In this document: positions 10,247 to 22,761 of the stretch, piece after piece
How the letters are laid out: each line of letters opens with the position of its first letter
How positions within the stretch are numbered: the first letter of the stretch is position 1
Assembly: GCA_002104935.1 (NCBI GenBank)
Contig: MCGT01000012.1
Span: 496,001-560,000, forward strand
From: Hesseltinella vesiculosa
Taxonomy: Eukaryota > Mucoromycota > Mucoromycetes > Mucorales > Cunninghamellaceae
Direction: 5' to 3'
DNA length: 64,000 nucleotides
Translations under genes and position numbers: made by a program
Notes under the pieces: model-generated
Told to the model about the DNA's origin: nothing
What the model saw: only the letters and a program-made list of their open reading frames with translations
Databases searched by the model: none

Positions 10247-13002
10247 ATGCAAACGTCAGAAGCGTACCCTTCGGATGAATTTACGGCTACTGGTGAAAAA
10301 CGCCGCCGCTTGGCCCAAGCCTGTCTAACCTGTCGCAGAAAAAAGGTAAGCCCAAGCAAAAGTTTTTCACATGGGTTGAACGAGCAACCATCAAAAAAAA
10401 CCGTCCATCTTTTATCACACCCTGACGCTTTCTATTTTTAACTGTCTGATAGACAAAGTGCGATGGTTCCAAACCGGTTTGCGGTAATTGTCAACGTCTG
10501 AGCCAGGAATGTAATTACGCGGACAGCAAACGACGCCGAAAAGCTGCACGGCAGGGTCACATCGACGTACTGGAGGCCAGACTTGCCAAAATGGAAACGA
10601 TGCTGCGTGAACAAAGTGGCAAGCCGGGCAATGACAACACTCGACGCAACATCACGGTTGACTTGAACAAGCTCTCCATGATGCCCAATAGTGATCCCAC
10701 CCTCCCCAATATGAACCTCGTTGAATGCCTGAACCAGACTCCTGGTTCGCCGCAATATGTGGTGGAAATGGATCGCCGTTTGCTGCCTCCCCGAGACGTG
10801 CAAGAAACCCTGGTGAATCGCTATCTCGACCGCTTGTATGGCTGTACCCCCTTTTTCCATCCAGATGAAATCCAAAACCCTGACAGTTGTCCCACTGTCG
10901 TCCTCATGGCCATCACCACTGCGACGATCAAGTAATTCTACTCAGCCAGGGAGCTTGGGAATGAAAAGAGAGAATCAATTTTCTCACCTCCTTTTTTTTT
11001 TTTTTTTTTTTTACTTGTCAGGTATATACAGGATGAGGATAACGATGATGTGCCTCCTTGGATTGCTGGAGAAAAATACGCAATGGCAATTCGACAGCGG
11101 CTCGTAGATATCCTGGATGTGCCTTCCATCACCCACATCCAAGTCCTGATGTTGTTGATCATGCACGAATTTGGTTGTGCACGGGGCGCTCGTAGTTGGA
11201 TGCTGTGTGGTATGGCTTGCAGGTAAGCTTTTATTAGGAAAAAAAAAGGGGGGGGAGGTGAAAGGATCTTGGCAAAGTTGGTTAAATATTTGAACCGCTT
11301 TCTTAATTTTGTACAATAGAATGGCGCAAGAAATTGGACTGCACCGGAAGCCAAAGATGGCTGCTGGCGAAGTGGTTAGCATGGATGTTTGGCGGAAGAA
11401 TGAGCTGAGCCATCGAGTGTTTTGGAGTATCTACATGTTTGACAGGTAAAGAAGTCCCTTGCAAAAGTCCCTCCTCCATACAAAAGAAACCGACTTGCTC
11501 AGCTTTTTTTTTTTTTCTAATTGCCTTGAATAGATTTGGAGGTGCATCGACAGCTCGACCGGTGATGCTCAACGACGCTGACATTGAAATACATTTGCCT
11601 GTGGATAGCGATGAGTTGGAAAACGACGAGTTTGTGACCGAATCATTGGACGGCACAGTTGTTGCCACCTACCGTGTGACGGAACGCGACGCCAACAACA
11701 ACCCTTTGTTCATCAAGCTTATCAGCTATGCCAAGCAAGACCCTATCCATCGACCCCGGTGTAACCTTGGCTGGATCGCCCACATGCTTCGCATCACCGG
11801 CCTCTTTTCCAAGGTCGCCACATTTGTCAACCGAAGCATGGAACGAGAAAATACACCCTTGGCCCCCTTTGACATGGAAAGCCCCGAGTACACCGACCTG
11901 AGCGAAGCCTTGGACCGCTGGGCCAACCAACTGCCTTTGAACATGCGCAACACGCCGGCCAATCTGGAACGCTACCGATCCGAGAATTCAAACAATATGC
12001 ACCGATTTTTATTGGTAAGAGAGAACGCGTGCAGTGGCTGCAGAGAATCGCTGACCTTGCCTTTATGTGACTAGTCTCATGTGCTGTACAACTCATTGAT
12101 CGTGTTCCTGAACCGGCCAGCCTTGACCCTGACAACCACCATCAAGACCATGGATCAATTGCCTCAGTCGATTCGTGATGCCATCCAGCTTGGCCTGGAG
12201 CGCTGTCTTGCTGCTTCGGATAACGTGACTGTGATGCTGCAAGATATCAACCACCATATCAAGCTCGTCTTCCCGTTTTTATCTTACCTGACCTACACGA
12301 CTGCAACGGTTGTTGTGCATTCCATATTCAACGGCAAGCCAGATGAAGCCAAGAAAGCCGCTGAGGCATTGAAATGCCATTGCCAATTCTTACAGGTAGG
12401 CTGCAAAAGAGAGGCAAAATGCGCTGGATGTCGGTTCTGACCCTCATTCCCCATTTTTCCATTAGAACATGCGAAAGTATTATGCTATGGCAGACAAGCT
12501 GTTTTTCATGATCCGCGACTTTTATGCCATTCACAAAAACCAGTTTACCCTCCGAGATCTGGTCAGCGACACGCATGATGGCGACTTCCCATCCCCTACG
12601 ACAGCTCGCGACAGTCTTACGACGGCAAAGACAGATCGTCCATTGTCAACGTCCAATAATTCGACTTCATCTTTGTCTCCACCCATGCCTGACCAAGTAT
12701 CGCCATTGTCCTCAGTACAGTCGACCACCTCTGCCTCCGGCAATACACCCAAGATGATGGACAAATCGCTGGATGAGCTCTTGGGATCGATCGACAGTAC
12801 ATTCACACAGCTTCTAGATCAGCCATGGCTAGCGTCCAACGGCAGTGCCAATGTCACCAATTTGAATATGCTTGCCAACAGTGCTACAGCACCTGCACTT
12901 GTTTCCCATTCAACTGTCTACCCCAATGCCCTGGGTGCCAATGAGCCAACTAGTTTACCAACATGGCCATTCCCTGCGGGCTCTGACTTTGATCTGCTTT
13001 AA
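10247..13002 (+). CDS. Zn2Cys6 binuclear-cluster transcription factor with fungal-specific TF domain
   Basis: Near the N-terminus is a complete zinc cluster, split by an intron: CLTCRRKK, then TKCDGSKPVCGNCQRLSQEC (CX2CX6CX6CX2CX6C). A basic linker and short coiled coil follow (HIDVLEARLAKMETML). The middle-homology region begins around LPPRDVQETLVNRYLDRLYG with a typical GCARGARSWMLCGMACRMAQEIGLH helix pair. The C-terminus is Ser/Thr/Pro-rich and ends FDLL. Such proteins are nuclear, usually dimeric activators of metabolic or stress genes; the target here is unknown. The start follows a long T-tract at 10150–10167. Introns lie near 10346–10452, 10931–11021, 11223–11319, 11444–11533, 12014–12074 and 12396–12465. 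Length is about 750 aa. Confidence 0.85.
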
Positions 13003-13313
13003 GAAAATATCACTTCGGCTCAGTTGCAGCTGCCTTCCTATCACCCCTATGGATTATACGTATTTTATTTTTCCTTTTCTTTCTTCTTTTTTTTTTTTTT
13101 TTTTTTGCTACTGTCTTTAAAAAATGAAGTGTATACCTGGTGTTGAACAATCTCAATCTTGAAGAAAATAAAAAACCCTGTAGTCTCAAAGAAAGGCGGA
13201 TTTTCAAAGCTTACCACGGCGTTTGCGACACGGTCCTTTTTTTTTTTCTTTTTACTTTTTCTTTTTTGGTTTCTCTTTTTCGTTTACATGCTAAAGTACC
13301 TTTGTCAGCGCAA

Positions 13314-15495
13314 ATGTCATTGTTTTCTGTATTTAAAGATGACGACGACGCTATTGTGAAAGACCATACCAACCATCGTACAGAGCCAAGCCAGGCTCTT
13401 GACCAACCTGCACCTATGATCCCTCTCCCCTTCAACAATGCGTTCCTTTTAACTGACAAAACCAATCGCCACAGCCGCATCTTTTCCAACAACACACCAC
13501 CCTTTAGTTTATATGGAAGCTCTCATTCACCAACCTTACCTTTTGTGCCTGTCTGCGGTATGCCAATTTAATATTGTGAACCAAAATGAACGATACTCAC
13601 TGACCTTTGTTTTCCATTCTTTAGATCCAGATCCCAATGCTACGCGAATTATTTTGATTGATAATTTGCCTCTTGACTTCCAACGTTCTGTGATGGACAT
13701 TCTTTATGTAATTCTCTCAGTTTCACATCTCTTTTTAAATTTTTGCGTGGACCGTCTTACAAGTGGAAATACCAGGGACCAACTAACTAGGCAACAATTT
13801 ATCTCTTTGTGAACTGCAGGTATCCGGTGATCTCAAATATATCTACACGAAACCTAGTACTTCCAGCTGTGTCTTCTTAACTGGCAACAGCCTTAGCAGC
13901 CAGACCCAGTACAGTCTGCTCCATTCCCTCGCCGTGATCTATTTTGACCTGACGCGAGCCATTTTGTGTGTGAGCCGGCTACGCCAATTTGGAGATCGCC
14001 ATCTGGCCAATCTGACGCCGCCCTTTCAAGTGACCTATGCTTCTGATCACTTGCTGATGTCTCTGTATGGCTGCACACCTCTTGATATCCCACCTTGCCT
14101 GGTCTATGTGTCGATGTATGCACCCCATTGGCGCCTTAAATTCTTCAACTACATGGTAAGCCATGAAAAGCAATGTCTTTCACACGCTGTGCCTAAAAAG
14201 GCAAGTCTCATTTTTTTTTCCTACTCTCATCAGGACATTATCCAACAAGCAGGGACTATTCGCAAGTACCAAGAGCTCTTATGGCTGGACCATAGCCTGG
14301 TGGTGGAGGTTGAATATCTTGACACCCGCAAGGCTGCTATTGTGCACGACCGCTTGCACCGAATTCTCGAGCAGGTAGGTCATGCTGGGTGGGTAAAAAG
14401 ACCCATCATGGCCATTGGAAGGATCTCACAGTCTAATTGATTGCATAGGGCGTGCGTTTTGAGACCTCCTTCACTCCTCCACCCTCTCTACGCCATCCTA
14501 CTCCATCGTACGCATTGCCTCTACCCTTGGCCACCCTACCTACCAACCTTGCTCCATCCCTGATGCCTTATACGCCCATGCAAAGTACGCAGACGTTGAC
14601 GTCCAATCACTGTATTGCGCCTCCTCCAGCGGATGAACTTGATCCTTTGATCTCCACCGAACCTTCTCCTGCCATTGTCGCGCCTCAGTCGACTTTCGCT
14701 AATATCATTCGGGACACCTGTCTTTCTTCCGACTTCCTTCCCGCCATAGCCATCAATGACAACCAGCTTCCGCTTGCCATGGAGTCTACGGACATTCTTA
14801 CCAAAGCTATGGAGAGCATCCCTATGGATCGGGCGGACGACCAGCCATCCTGTGCTACGCCTTGCAGCAGCTCGACTGCCTCGCCAATCCCCGCCGTTAA
14901 TGTACCGTCGCCTTCCGTGGGAGGCATTGCCCCCAGTCAACGAGTAGCACCCCTGGGTGGCTACATCAACAGCGACGTCTACAAATTGGATCTGGAGAAG
15001 ATCGACCATGGCCGGGACCAGCGCACCACGTTTATGATTCGGAACATTCCTAACAAGTACACTCAGGTAAAATGCCAAAACGGGAGATGTCAATGGCCGG
15101 TATACCTTTTTTTTTTTTTTTTTTTTTATGTCAACTAGGAAATGTTGCGGTCGTGGATCGACGAGTCGCACAAGGGGACATACGATTTCTTGTACTTGCC
15201 AATTGATTTTGACAACAAGTGCAATATTGGCTATGCGTTCATCAACTTCTTGGATCCTCGTACGGTTGTCTCCTTCTCCAAAAGTCATGTCGGCAAGAGC
15301 TGGTCACGTTTCAACTCGGAAAAGAAATGCGATCTCTCTTATGCGCGTCTCCAAGGTAAAGGTAGCCTGATCCAACGGTTCCGAAATTCTGATATCATGC
15401 ACCAAGACGTTTCCTACCAACCTCTCCTTTTCCACTCCTCAGGCCCTTGCAAAGGCGAGCCTGAACCCTTCCCTCGTCGCCTTCCCCGATCGTGA
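13314..15495 (+). CDS. Mei2-like RNA-binding protein
   Basis: The C-terminal domain carries the Mei2-specific third RRM: RTTFMIRNIPNKYTQ, then after an intron EMLRSWIDESHKGTYDFLYL, FDNKCNIGYAFINFLD, and the basic SWSRFNSEKKCDLSYARLQG. Upstream are two weaker RRM-like units (ATRIILIDNLPLDF; DLTRAILCVSRLRQFG to VEVEYLDTRKAAIVHDRL) and a Pro/Ser-rich linker of ~200 residues. Mei2 proteins bind meiosis-specific RNAs and promote entry into meiosis in fission yeast. A developmental RNA-regulator role is likely by family, but unproven in this lineage. The start at 13314 gives MSLFSVFKDDDD; introns interrupt each domain. Length is about 590 aa. The gene is downstream of and parallel to the Zn2Cys6 gene. 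Confidence 0.85.
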
Positions 15496-15874
15496 TTTTT
15501 TTTTTTTTTTTTTTGTATCAAGCCATCCCTCCTCTGTCTTTATCTACTTCTCTATTTTTAGTACTTGAAATAATAAATTGCCTGGTCCACTGACATATTT
15601 TCGAACGCAAGTATTCAAATGTACAAATCGTTTTTTTTTTTTAAAAAAAAAAAAAGCAAGAGGATGGACAGCCGGGATATATTAAAAAAAAATTATACTA
15701 CGGGGCATAAAAAAAAGGAATCTAGTGGGTGGTCATGACAAACTATGAATGGAAGATGCTAAAAGGGTGCTGTAAAAATAAAAAAAAAAAAAAAAGAGAA
15801 AGGTAACATGCTGGAGGGGTGGCCTAGCCTAGGCGGGGTCAGTAATAAAGTAAAAAACACCAGGCGAGAGAGTT

Positions 15875-17513
15875 TCAGCTGGAGAGGGGGTAATCTTGTA
15901 AAATGGTATGGCTACGTTTGATGCTTTCGGCCCATCTCTTGGAGAAGCGATGCTCCAATTCGACCGTCCGTGCAGAAGCGGGTGCCACGTACCGAAAGGA
16001 AGGGCTGTCGTCGGACACTTCGCGATGGACATTGGTATCGATGGACAACTTGTTGAGTGCTGGTTCGACCGGCTGCTCCTTACCATACTTGTAGAATTCA
16101 GTGCGTTTCTTTGAGGTTTTGATGATCGTGACGACGGGGCTTGTGGTGTCTTCTTCGCTATCGCTGCTGTCGACCGAAGTGGATCCATGCCACCAGCCAT
16201 GGTCAACCTGGTGCATGGTTGCCTGCTCAAACACGATACGACGGCAGGCCGGATGGTTGACCTGGTCCCTGGCAAACAGCACAACACAAGGCATACAGGG
16301 CAGTTGCTGCATGAGCGCAGGCAGCGTGTAGTGTATAAAGTTGACTCGTTTATCCAGCAAGTCAGTAGTGGTAAGTGGTTCATGGTGAAAGACCAAAATC
16401 AACCGTTCGTACCAGGTGTGTTCTGCATCAATCTCTTGGAGCATATTGTCGATGTCGTTCAACTTGCCATGGATCTCGGTTCTAAAAATAAAAATATTGC
16501 CCGCCAAAATAGCAATAAAATTGGATGAGTGCTAAAATTAGCTTATTGGCTCTTCCCCCCTCTCAAAAAAGGCACTCACAAGGGTGTCGTGATATCCAGG
16601 CACACCATGATCGAGGTAATACCAAGGCGGCAGAGGACCAAATTCTTGAATTCATCCAAGGTGCCGGGGTGGTCCATATCAGGCGTTACCAAAGTACAAA
16701 TGGCCTGATGGCTATCCACTGGCCAGATGACTGTGCGTTCCATCATGGCACTAGCTTTTGAAATCGTTGGTTTCACACCGAACATCGAGAGCCACGCCTT
16801 CATCTGAACCAGAGTAGGTGAGTGTGCTTTGTCACTTACTATTGAACACTTACATCGCCAAAGCCGGCCAAGACAAGATGAGAGGGTGTGCCGGATCGAA
16901 AGACAGGGTCCAGGACGGCGTTGTCGGTCAAGGATCGACGGAGCCAGCCCAGGGGTTGCGATGAGCCAACCATAAACGGTGCATAGGGTTCACAATTGGT
17001 CTGCTCATGGTAGACAGATGACCAAGACCGATAGGCTACGGGAGAGGCGGGCGGCACGGCCAGTTCGTTGTCGACTTGGTGGAGTGCTTGAGGTGTGCGG
17101 GGTGATTCCTGCGATACCATCTCGTGTCCATAGCCCAATGGCGAGCTTGTCATGTCTGTGTAGGCTGTGCGAGGGGAGGCAGGAGGGGAAGCGGTGAGCA
17201 CTCGGGAAGTCGAGGAGGAAATGGTGGAGAAGGAGAAGGAAGAAGCGAGCGAACTACGGTTTGAAACGGAGGCCGATGAGTATGTTGGCGACATGGTTTC
17301 CATCTCTTGTAATTTGTACCGTTCAACACGGGCAGCGACAGGTTGCATCGTGGTAACCGATATGGTGTTGATAGGATTCAAGGAGATCACGGAATGGCGA
17401 GGAGCTGGCGTGACAGTGGTGGAGAGGACTTCCTGCAGCACCAGCTTTTCTTTCATGGGCCGTTGCTGGATGACTTGATCAAAGCGCCAGCTGCTGTTTC
17501 TTCGTTTGTCCAT
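15875..17513 (-). CDS. Hypothetical protein, possible nucleotide-binding-like fold, three exons
   Basis: Not recognised. Three exons join cleanly: 17513 to about 16854 (GFGD then donor GTAAGT), 16806 to about 16583, and 16499 to 15875. They give ITTP–LTEIHGKLND across the last junction and about 490 aa in all. Residues 1–190 are Ser/Thr/Pro-rich and likely disordered. The C-terminal ~290 residues alternate hydrophobic strands and helices (HLVLAGFGD, AICTLVTPDMDHPGTL, TSIMVCLDITTP, ERLILVFHHEPL, MPCVVLFARD). That pattern is reminiscent of a G-domain or Rossmann layout, but no P-loop is visible, so this is only a suggestion. It is followed on the same strand by another unknown gene. Confidence 0.6.
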
Positions 17514-17749
17514 GCTTCTTTACCAATGAAGAAAGAAAGATAATCAAAAGTAAATCGGCAAAAACGGTTAAAGAAAAAAAAGAAGACCAAACTAGGAAGT
17601 AGAAAAAAGTGAAAGAAGAGAAAGGAAAAAAGGGTGACACGGCAAGTCATCTGATTGAGATCCTCCCAAAAAGAAAAAACCCAACCAAATTTGGGTTTTT
17701 GGCAGAAGTAAAAAAAAACTGGCACATTTTTATTTTAAGGTATCGATTC

Positions 17750-19078
17750 TCATTTCTTCATACAGATCACTCTGCCTTTGACAAGAGGGTGAGGTTGATG
17801 GACAAGGCGAAAAGGTGGGGAGACACAAAATTGGATAATGCCTTCGGTGTGACCGTTGAGATCGTCCATGAGGTCAGGGTCTAACAGTTGTGTGCCTTCT
17901 TCCACAGCAGTCGGGGTGATATCCTGTTCAAATCCTTTCATAGAAAAGCCAAGGGCAGCCGCCTGGTCAACCAGCTGCTGCACCTGAGCGCCAAAGTGGG
18001 TGGTCAGGTCATTCTGATCGGAGGTGTCGTGCTGATAGATGAAGGGGTAGGCTTTGCGAAGGCCACTGTACAGGTACTTCCAGTGTTGACGGATGGTGTG
18101 TTCAAGGTGCTGCTTGATCTCCTGCTCCTTTTGTCCTCGCACCACACTTCTTGCTAGATGCTGCCTCAGATCTGTTGCTAAATCGTCCAATTGGTGGTCT
18201 TGGAGCCAGTGGTACATGGTGGTATAATCCTCAGAGCAGGCACAACCAACCATGTCATGCAGGGTTAGGTTCTGCAGCAGAACATCGCTGATGAATTTTT
18301 CGGTCAAGTGGCGTACAAGAGAGTTTGAGAAAGGGATCATGGGCACCAACACGTCACGCAGATTCAGCCAGAAGGTAGCAAGGATTTGATAGGTATGGTC
18401 GGGTGATAGGTGTGGCAGTAGCCTGTCGGCAAGTGCACCGATGCCTTGTTGCAGTTTTTCAAGCTTTGTTTTGATGGCGTCCAGGTCGTCCGGCATGGCT
18501 CGCAGCGACCGCACATGGTTTTGGTACTGCTGTTGAAGGTGTTCCAAGGCTTGGGCTCGGTCGGCACGTCGCTGTTGACTCTTTTGCAGCTGATCTTCCA
18601 GTCGGCTGTTTTCCTGCTGCAGCTGCTGATGCTGATCCGTCCATTTCTGTAATTCTCGCTGGGTATCGTGAATGCGAAGCCTTAATTCCTGGGGCGAGAG
18701 AAAAGCACTGCTGGTGATATCAAGGTTGGCTGTCGCGGTGGCAGCTGACGACATTGACGTGAGGTTCTTTTCAACACTGCTGAGCTGGCTATCGTTTTCA
18801 TAGAAGCTGCTGGATGAAGTGACGGTAGAAAAGATTTGATCGTCATGGTCCGGTTGGCGTCGCAGTGAATCGTAGCGGGCAGGTGGCGTCGAACGAACGG
18901 ATGTGTGACGGGACAAGGATGTTTGGTTGGCTGAAGGGCCAGCAGGGGCAGGTTCCTTTTTTTGCTTACTACTGCCACGCTTTGAAAACAATCGAGACAG
19001 GCGTTCTTTTGATTTCTGCTTAGGCGGGGCCGATGCATCATCTGACCAGGGCTTGCTTTGATTGCTGGAGCGTAACAT
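17750..19078 (-). CDS. Hypothetical coiled-coil protein, single exon, 442 aa
   Basis: Not recognised. This is an uninterrupted 442-codon frame, unusual in this intron-rich region. Residues 1–125 are basic and Ser-rich (KERLSRLFSKRGSSKQKK). Residues ~130–200 form a Gln/Glu/Leu coiled coil (LRIHDTQRELQKWTDQHQQ). The C-terminal 230 residues are a mostly helical, Leu-rich domain (HTYQILATFWLNLRDVLVPM, LQNLTLHDMVGCACSEDY). The arrangement resembles cytoskeletal or trafficking scaffold proteins, but no named domain can be assigned. The ATG at 19076–19078 is the first in the frame and follows an A/G-rich stretch. Confidence 0.65.
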   Translation of the reverse strand: MLRSSNQSKPWSDDASAPPKQKSKERLSRLFSKRGSSKQKKEPAPAGPSANQTSLSRHTSVRSTPPARYDSLRRQPDHDDQIFSTVTSSSSFYENDSQLSSVEKNLTSMSSAATATANLDITSSAFLSPQELRLRIHDTQRELQKWTDQHQQLQQENSRLEDQLQKSQQRRADRAQALEHLQQQYQNHVRSLRAMPDDLDAIKTKLEKLQQGIGALADRLLPHLSPDHTYQILATFWLNLRDVLVPMIPFSNSLVRHLTEKFISDVLLQNLTLHDMVGCACSEDYTTMYHWLQDHQLDDLATDLRQHLARSVVRGQKEQEIKQHLEHTIRQHWKYLYSGLRKAYPFIYQHDTSDQNDLTTHFGAQVQQLVDQAAALGFSMKGFEQDITPTAVEEGTQLLDPDLMDDLNGHTEGIIQFCVSPPFRLVHQPHPLVKGRVICMKK

Positions 19079-19423
19079 TTCAAATATGGGAAGGAGGCAA
19101 AGGAACAGTGATGAACACTACAATTAAACTATTTTACAAAGGGGTGATGCTTATATGGTGCCGACGAGAAAGAAATAGAAAAAAAAAAAAAAAAAAAGGA
19201 GACGATAAAGGAGCCAAAAAAAGAAAAAGATCCAAGAAAAAGGAGGCACAAAAAATAAGTCAGATGTCAAAAATTTAATTTTGCGAGGGCAAAAAGTCGA
19301 AGATGGATCTACAATGGGTTTTATTTCTACGAAAATATTCTAGAGAATTAAAATAGTGCGATGGGATTATAATACAATGAGATTGGATGAGAGGGCGATG
19401 ATAAATGTTCTAAAAAAAAAAAA

Positions 19424-21265
19424 TTAAGTGGGCTGATCCCAAGTCACTCGTTTGCCGCTAGCGAAAAAAAAAAAAAAGAAACATGAGCCTGGACCTTTTA
19501 ACACTTTTCTTCTCATGTTCACTTACGTATCGTTCCAATAAACAGTTTCGCGCTGCCACTGGTGGTCATCCAAGGATTTGATAAAGGCATCAAAGTGGCT
19601 GTTTGTCCAGTCGTGCGCGTCGGCCATGGTTTGCCAATAAGCTTCCCAGTGGGTATCCTTGGCGATGTGCTGGGAAGAAACGAGGTCATACATTTTGTTG
19701 GCATGGAGAATACTCTTCATATAGTCGTTCGCCTCGGCATTGTCATGATACAGAATAAACATGGTGTTTTTCGCTTTGTCGAAATTGAGCAGATAGCGTT
19801 CGCCACACAGCAGATGGATGGCGTTGCTGATCTCTTCTGTCGATCGGAAGGCCTCGTCAGCGCTGGCGCCCATACGGATTTTGTAATGAATGTTCCCTTT
19901 GCCTGGACGGATCCACTCGCCAAAGCCGATTTCCTTGTCAGCCAGACCATCATAATTCTCGACATAACCGCGATCGATGAAACCACGGGTCAGCAGGGTC
20001 ACCTTGGCCTGATTCAAAATTTCGAATTTGGACACTTGGATCATCTTGTAGGTTGACCAGATGTTGATGGGTGACAGGATGGCAAACATGGTGAACAAAA
20101 AGGTTGGTGAGTCGCAGACAGCAATGAGCCCAACGCCCGATAGCATGCCCAATAAATGCGCTGTGGACATTTGTGCGTCGTCTTTTGCCACTATATCCCC
20201 GATATTGCCATTGGGCTGCTCAAGAAAAAACAAGTCAGTGTGTTTTCTTTTCCAACCGTCAGGTGCCTACTGAAAATTGCTTGGTGAAGGTCATATGGCT
20301 TGCGATCCACACACTTTCATGAACCAGCTCGAATGCATTGCCGACTTTATGAGGGAGAGAAAATAGTGAGCAGGTCTAGGCACCACTTGACAGGTCGTGA
20401 TCTCTTTACCTGAGGCCAGGGGCAAAAACATTTTGGTGGGGGCAATGCTGGTGCAAAGTTGGAGGAACGACCCGACGGACGACAGGATCTCGCAGACAAA
20501 TTTCCAAGTCTTGGGGTGCGAATCAAATGAACTGGCAAAACTCTTGATGAAGAACAGCTTGCCCACTTCGCCAATGCCATCCTTGAGAATGTATTTGATC
20601 ACCGCCCTGGAAGATTATCAGATAAGCAATCATCACGTGCAAATCGTCCACGGCAATTCCAGACTTCCTTCCTTACCCACTTGTCGCTTCCACCGTGCCC
20701 AGGCCAAGCGAGGCCAACATCGCCTGAGAACAAAGCACACCAATCTACAAGGGCGTGGAGACAAGGCGATGAGAAAAAAAGAGGAGTAGTAGGGTGGTCC
20801 TACGCATGATCCCACATAGGTTTCGAGGGCTAGCCACATGTGGAAATTCTTGTAACATGGGTGCAGATTGTCAGGATAGCCGACTGGTAAGAAAAGTTCA
20901 CGGAGGTTTTGCTTGACGCTGTTGACAAATGGAAGGGAGGAAGTGGCGCGAGGCTGTTCATGTGAGGAGGACCCTGCTGATGAGGATGCGGGTGTGTGTA
21001 ACCATTCCCAAGTCAGACCAGGCGAAGTGACCGGGGCAGCGATGCATGTCTTTGTGGTGGTGCTTGGTTTGATCTTTGCCATGGTGCTTGTATAGATTCG
21101 TGTACGTCCATAGATATGCTCTCGTAGGATGGTCTTTGTCTCGTTTGCCGATCGGCCGGTGGAGGAAGTGGAATAGAAGCTGGTCATGCGACTTGTTGGA
21201 GGCCCCCTGGTCATGGGCCATCGATTGGCCAGTAAAGAACGACTGCAAATAGACAATCGAATCAT
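19424..21265 (-). CDS. RUS family protein (DUF647, RUSF1/C16orf58-like)
   Basis: Family hallmarks are present in order: REHIYGRTRIY, ELFLPVGYPDNLHPCYKNF, LALETYVGSC–IGVLCSQAMLASLGLG, the membrane-like core KYILKDGIGEVGKLFFIKSF, and SPNGNIGDIVAKDDAQMSTAH. A C-terminal α/β part closes the protein (KNTMFILYHDNAEANDY). RUS proteins are named for root UV-B sensitivity in plants, and their fungal role is unclear. The N-terminus MIRLSICSRSLLANRWPM with FYSTSS looks like a mitochondrial presequence (inference). Exon 1 is 21265 to ~20804. Four short introns follow. The main exon ends at 19527 with a strong GTAAGT donor. A last exon at 19424–19457 adds GKRVTWDQPT and a stop; without that intron the stop is at 19523. 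Confidence 0.83.
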
Positions 21266-21492
21266 GATCTACACTTGGTTGTTCCTTGATATATTCTAGG
21301 TCAACACACAAACATTAAAACCCAATCTAAGAGGGAATCATAAAAGTGCAAGATTGTCAAAAGAAAGAAAATAAAAAGGGGGAGGAAGAAGTTGGTGCGA
21401 TTTGGCCAGGCGGGTGGACCTTTAATTTTCAGCCACCAATTTTTTTTTTCATTTTTCTTCTTTCTTCACTGTTGAACGAAGTTGTAATTATC

Positions 21493-22539
21493 ATGAGCGA
21501 TTGGGGTAAGCAGACTTACTCAATCTTGTGTGGTCATGGCGATACTTATATTATATGATTTAATGATTGCCATGTCATAGAAGAAGAAGAAGAAGTCCAA
21601 GTCAACGTGGCTCCCAAGGCCAACCAATGGGACGACGAAGATGCTGAAGATGACGTCAAAGATAACTGGGAAGATTCTGATGAAGAAGAAGCTCCCAAGG
21701 AAGCTCCTGTTATCAAGAAAAAGGTGCCTTTGGCTCAGCGTATTGCTGAAAAGAAGGCTGCTGAAGCAGCAAAGAAGAAGGAACTGGAGGCCAAGAAAGC
21801 TGCCATGGTAGGCTCGCAAAACAAGGTACGCCGTGGATACTGACCCGTTTTGACGAATATTTATTGCCAGGCCGAGCGTGCTGAAAACGAAACCGAAGAA
21901 GAACGCTTTGAACGCAAGCAGCGTGAACGTCAAATGCAATTGGAATCCGATATGGCCAATGCTACAGACTTGTTTGCTGGTGTGGCCGTTACCCGTGCGT
22001 TGAAAGAAAGAGGACAGCTTGTATACCAGATCAGCTGAGACTAACCCTAGCCATTCATCTTAGCTGCCAAGACCGGTGATTCTGTCGAATCCATGAAGCC
22101 CAAGACTCGTGTGGAATTCGAAGCCTATCGCAAGAAGCTGACCGAAATGATCTTGGCTAACTCGGTTAGTGAACCTGGATCAAGAACAGCCAGCCAAACA
22201 CCAGACTGACCTCTTTTTAATCCTCTTTTAGAAATCCATGCACTACGCTACCTTCATCGATCAATTCGTTCGTGACATCGCTGGCCCATTGAAGGACATG
22301 GATGTTAGAAAAGCTGCTAGGTAAGGAAACGGATGGTGTGCAAAGATCAGCAATAATGCTGATGTACCCCTACTAGCACCCTCAATTCTCTTGCCAATGA
22401 CAAGCAACGACAGGCCAAGGAGGCTACCAAGTCCAAGAAGAAAGGCAAGCCTACATTGGCTGCCGCCGGCAAACAAGACACTTTGGACGAATACAGCTAC
22501 TCCAACGACAAGTTTGACGATTTTGACGACTTTATGTAG
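21493..22539 (+). CDS. Eukaryotic translation initiation factor 3 subunit J (eIF3j/Hcr1)
   Basis: Exon 1 encodes MSDW and then splices (donor GTAAGC) to an acidic N-terminus (EEEEEVQVNVAPKANQWDD, EDSDEEEAPKEAP). A charged helix follows (LAQRIAEKKAAEAAKKKELE), then the conserved core TDLFAGV, SMKPKTRVEFEAYRKKLTEM, HYATFIDQFVRDIAGPLKDM, and the C-terminus YSYSNDKFDDFDDFM. eIF3j binds the 40S decoding centre, helps eIF3 recruitment and start-site selection, and assists ribosome recycling. About 250 aa, matching the family. Introns lie near 21508–21580, 21807–21870, 21989–22064, 22166–22231 and 22321–22376. Another eIF3 subunit (eIF3f) lies at the right edge of the window, with no sign of linkage in function. 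Confidence 0.92.
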
Positions 22540-22761
22540 ATACTATGCGATTCCATGTTTTCATAAAATATTAAAACAACAATGAAACAGTTTAAAAAAC
22601 CGAGGAACACGTCGTGATCTTCTTGCATGGAAGCACTTTTGCATGCAGGAGATTTAAAGTTTCGTCCATTTTTGAAAACCCGGTCTCTCGGCTACTTTCC
22701 CCTACTTTTTTTTTTTTTTTTTTGCTTCTTCCTCTCCTTTTTCATTATTTTGTTGCTAACA

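Noticed and set aside
14536..15288. 250-codon minus-strand frame opposite the Mei2-like gene
   Set aside because: It runs antisense through the Mei2 RRM exons and introns, has low-complexity Arg/Gly composition and a Lys run from a T-tract, and the plus strand has clear RRM motifs.
21520..21939. 139-codon minus-strand frame rich in Phe/Leu
   Set aside because: It is the reverse complement of the Glu/Lys-rich eIF3j coding region; hydrophobicity is an artefact of antisense GAA/AAG codons.
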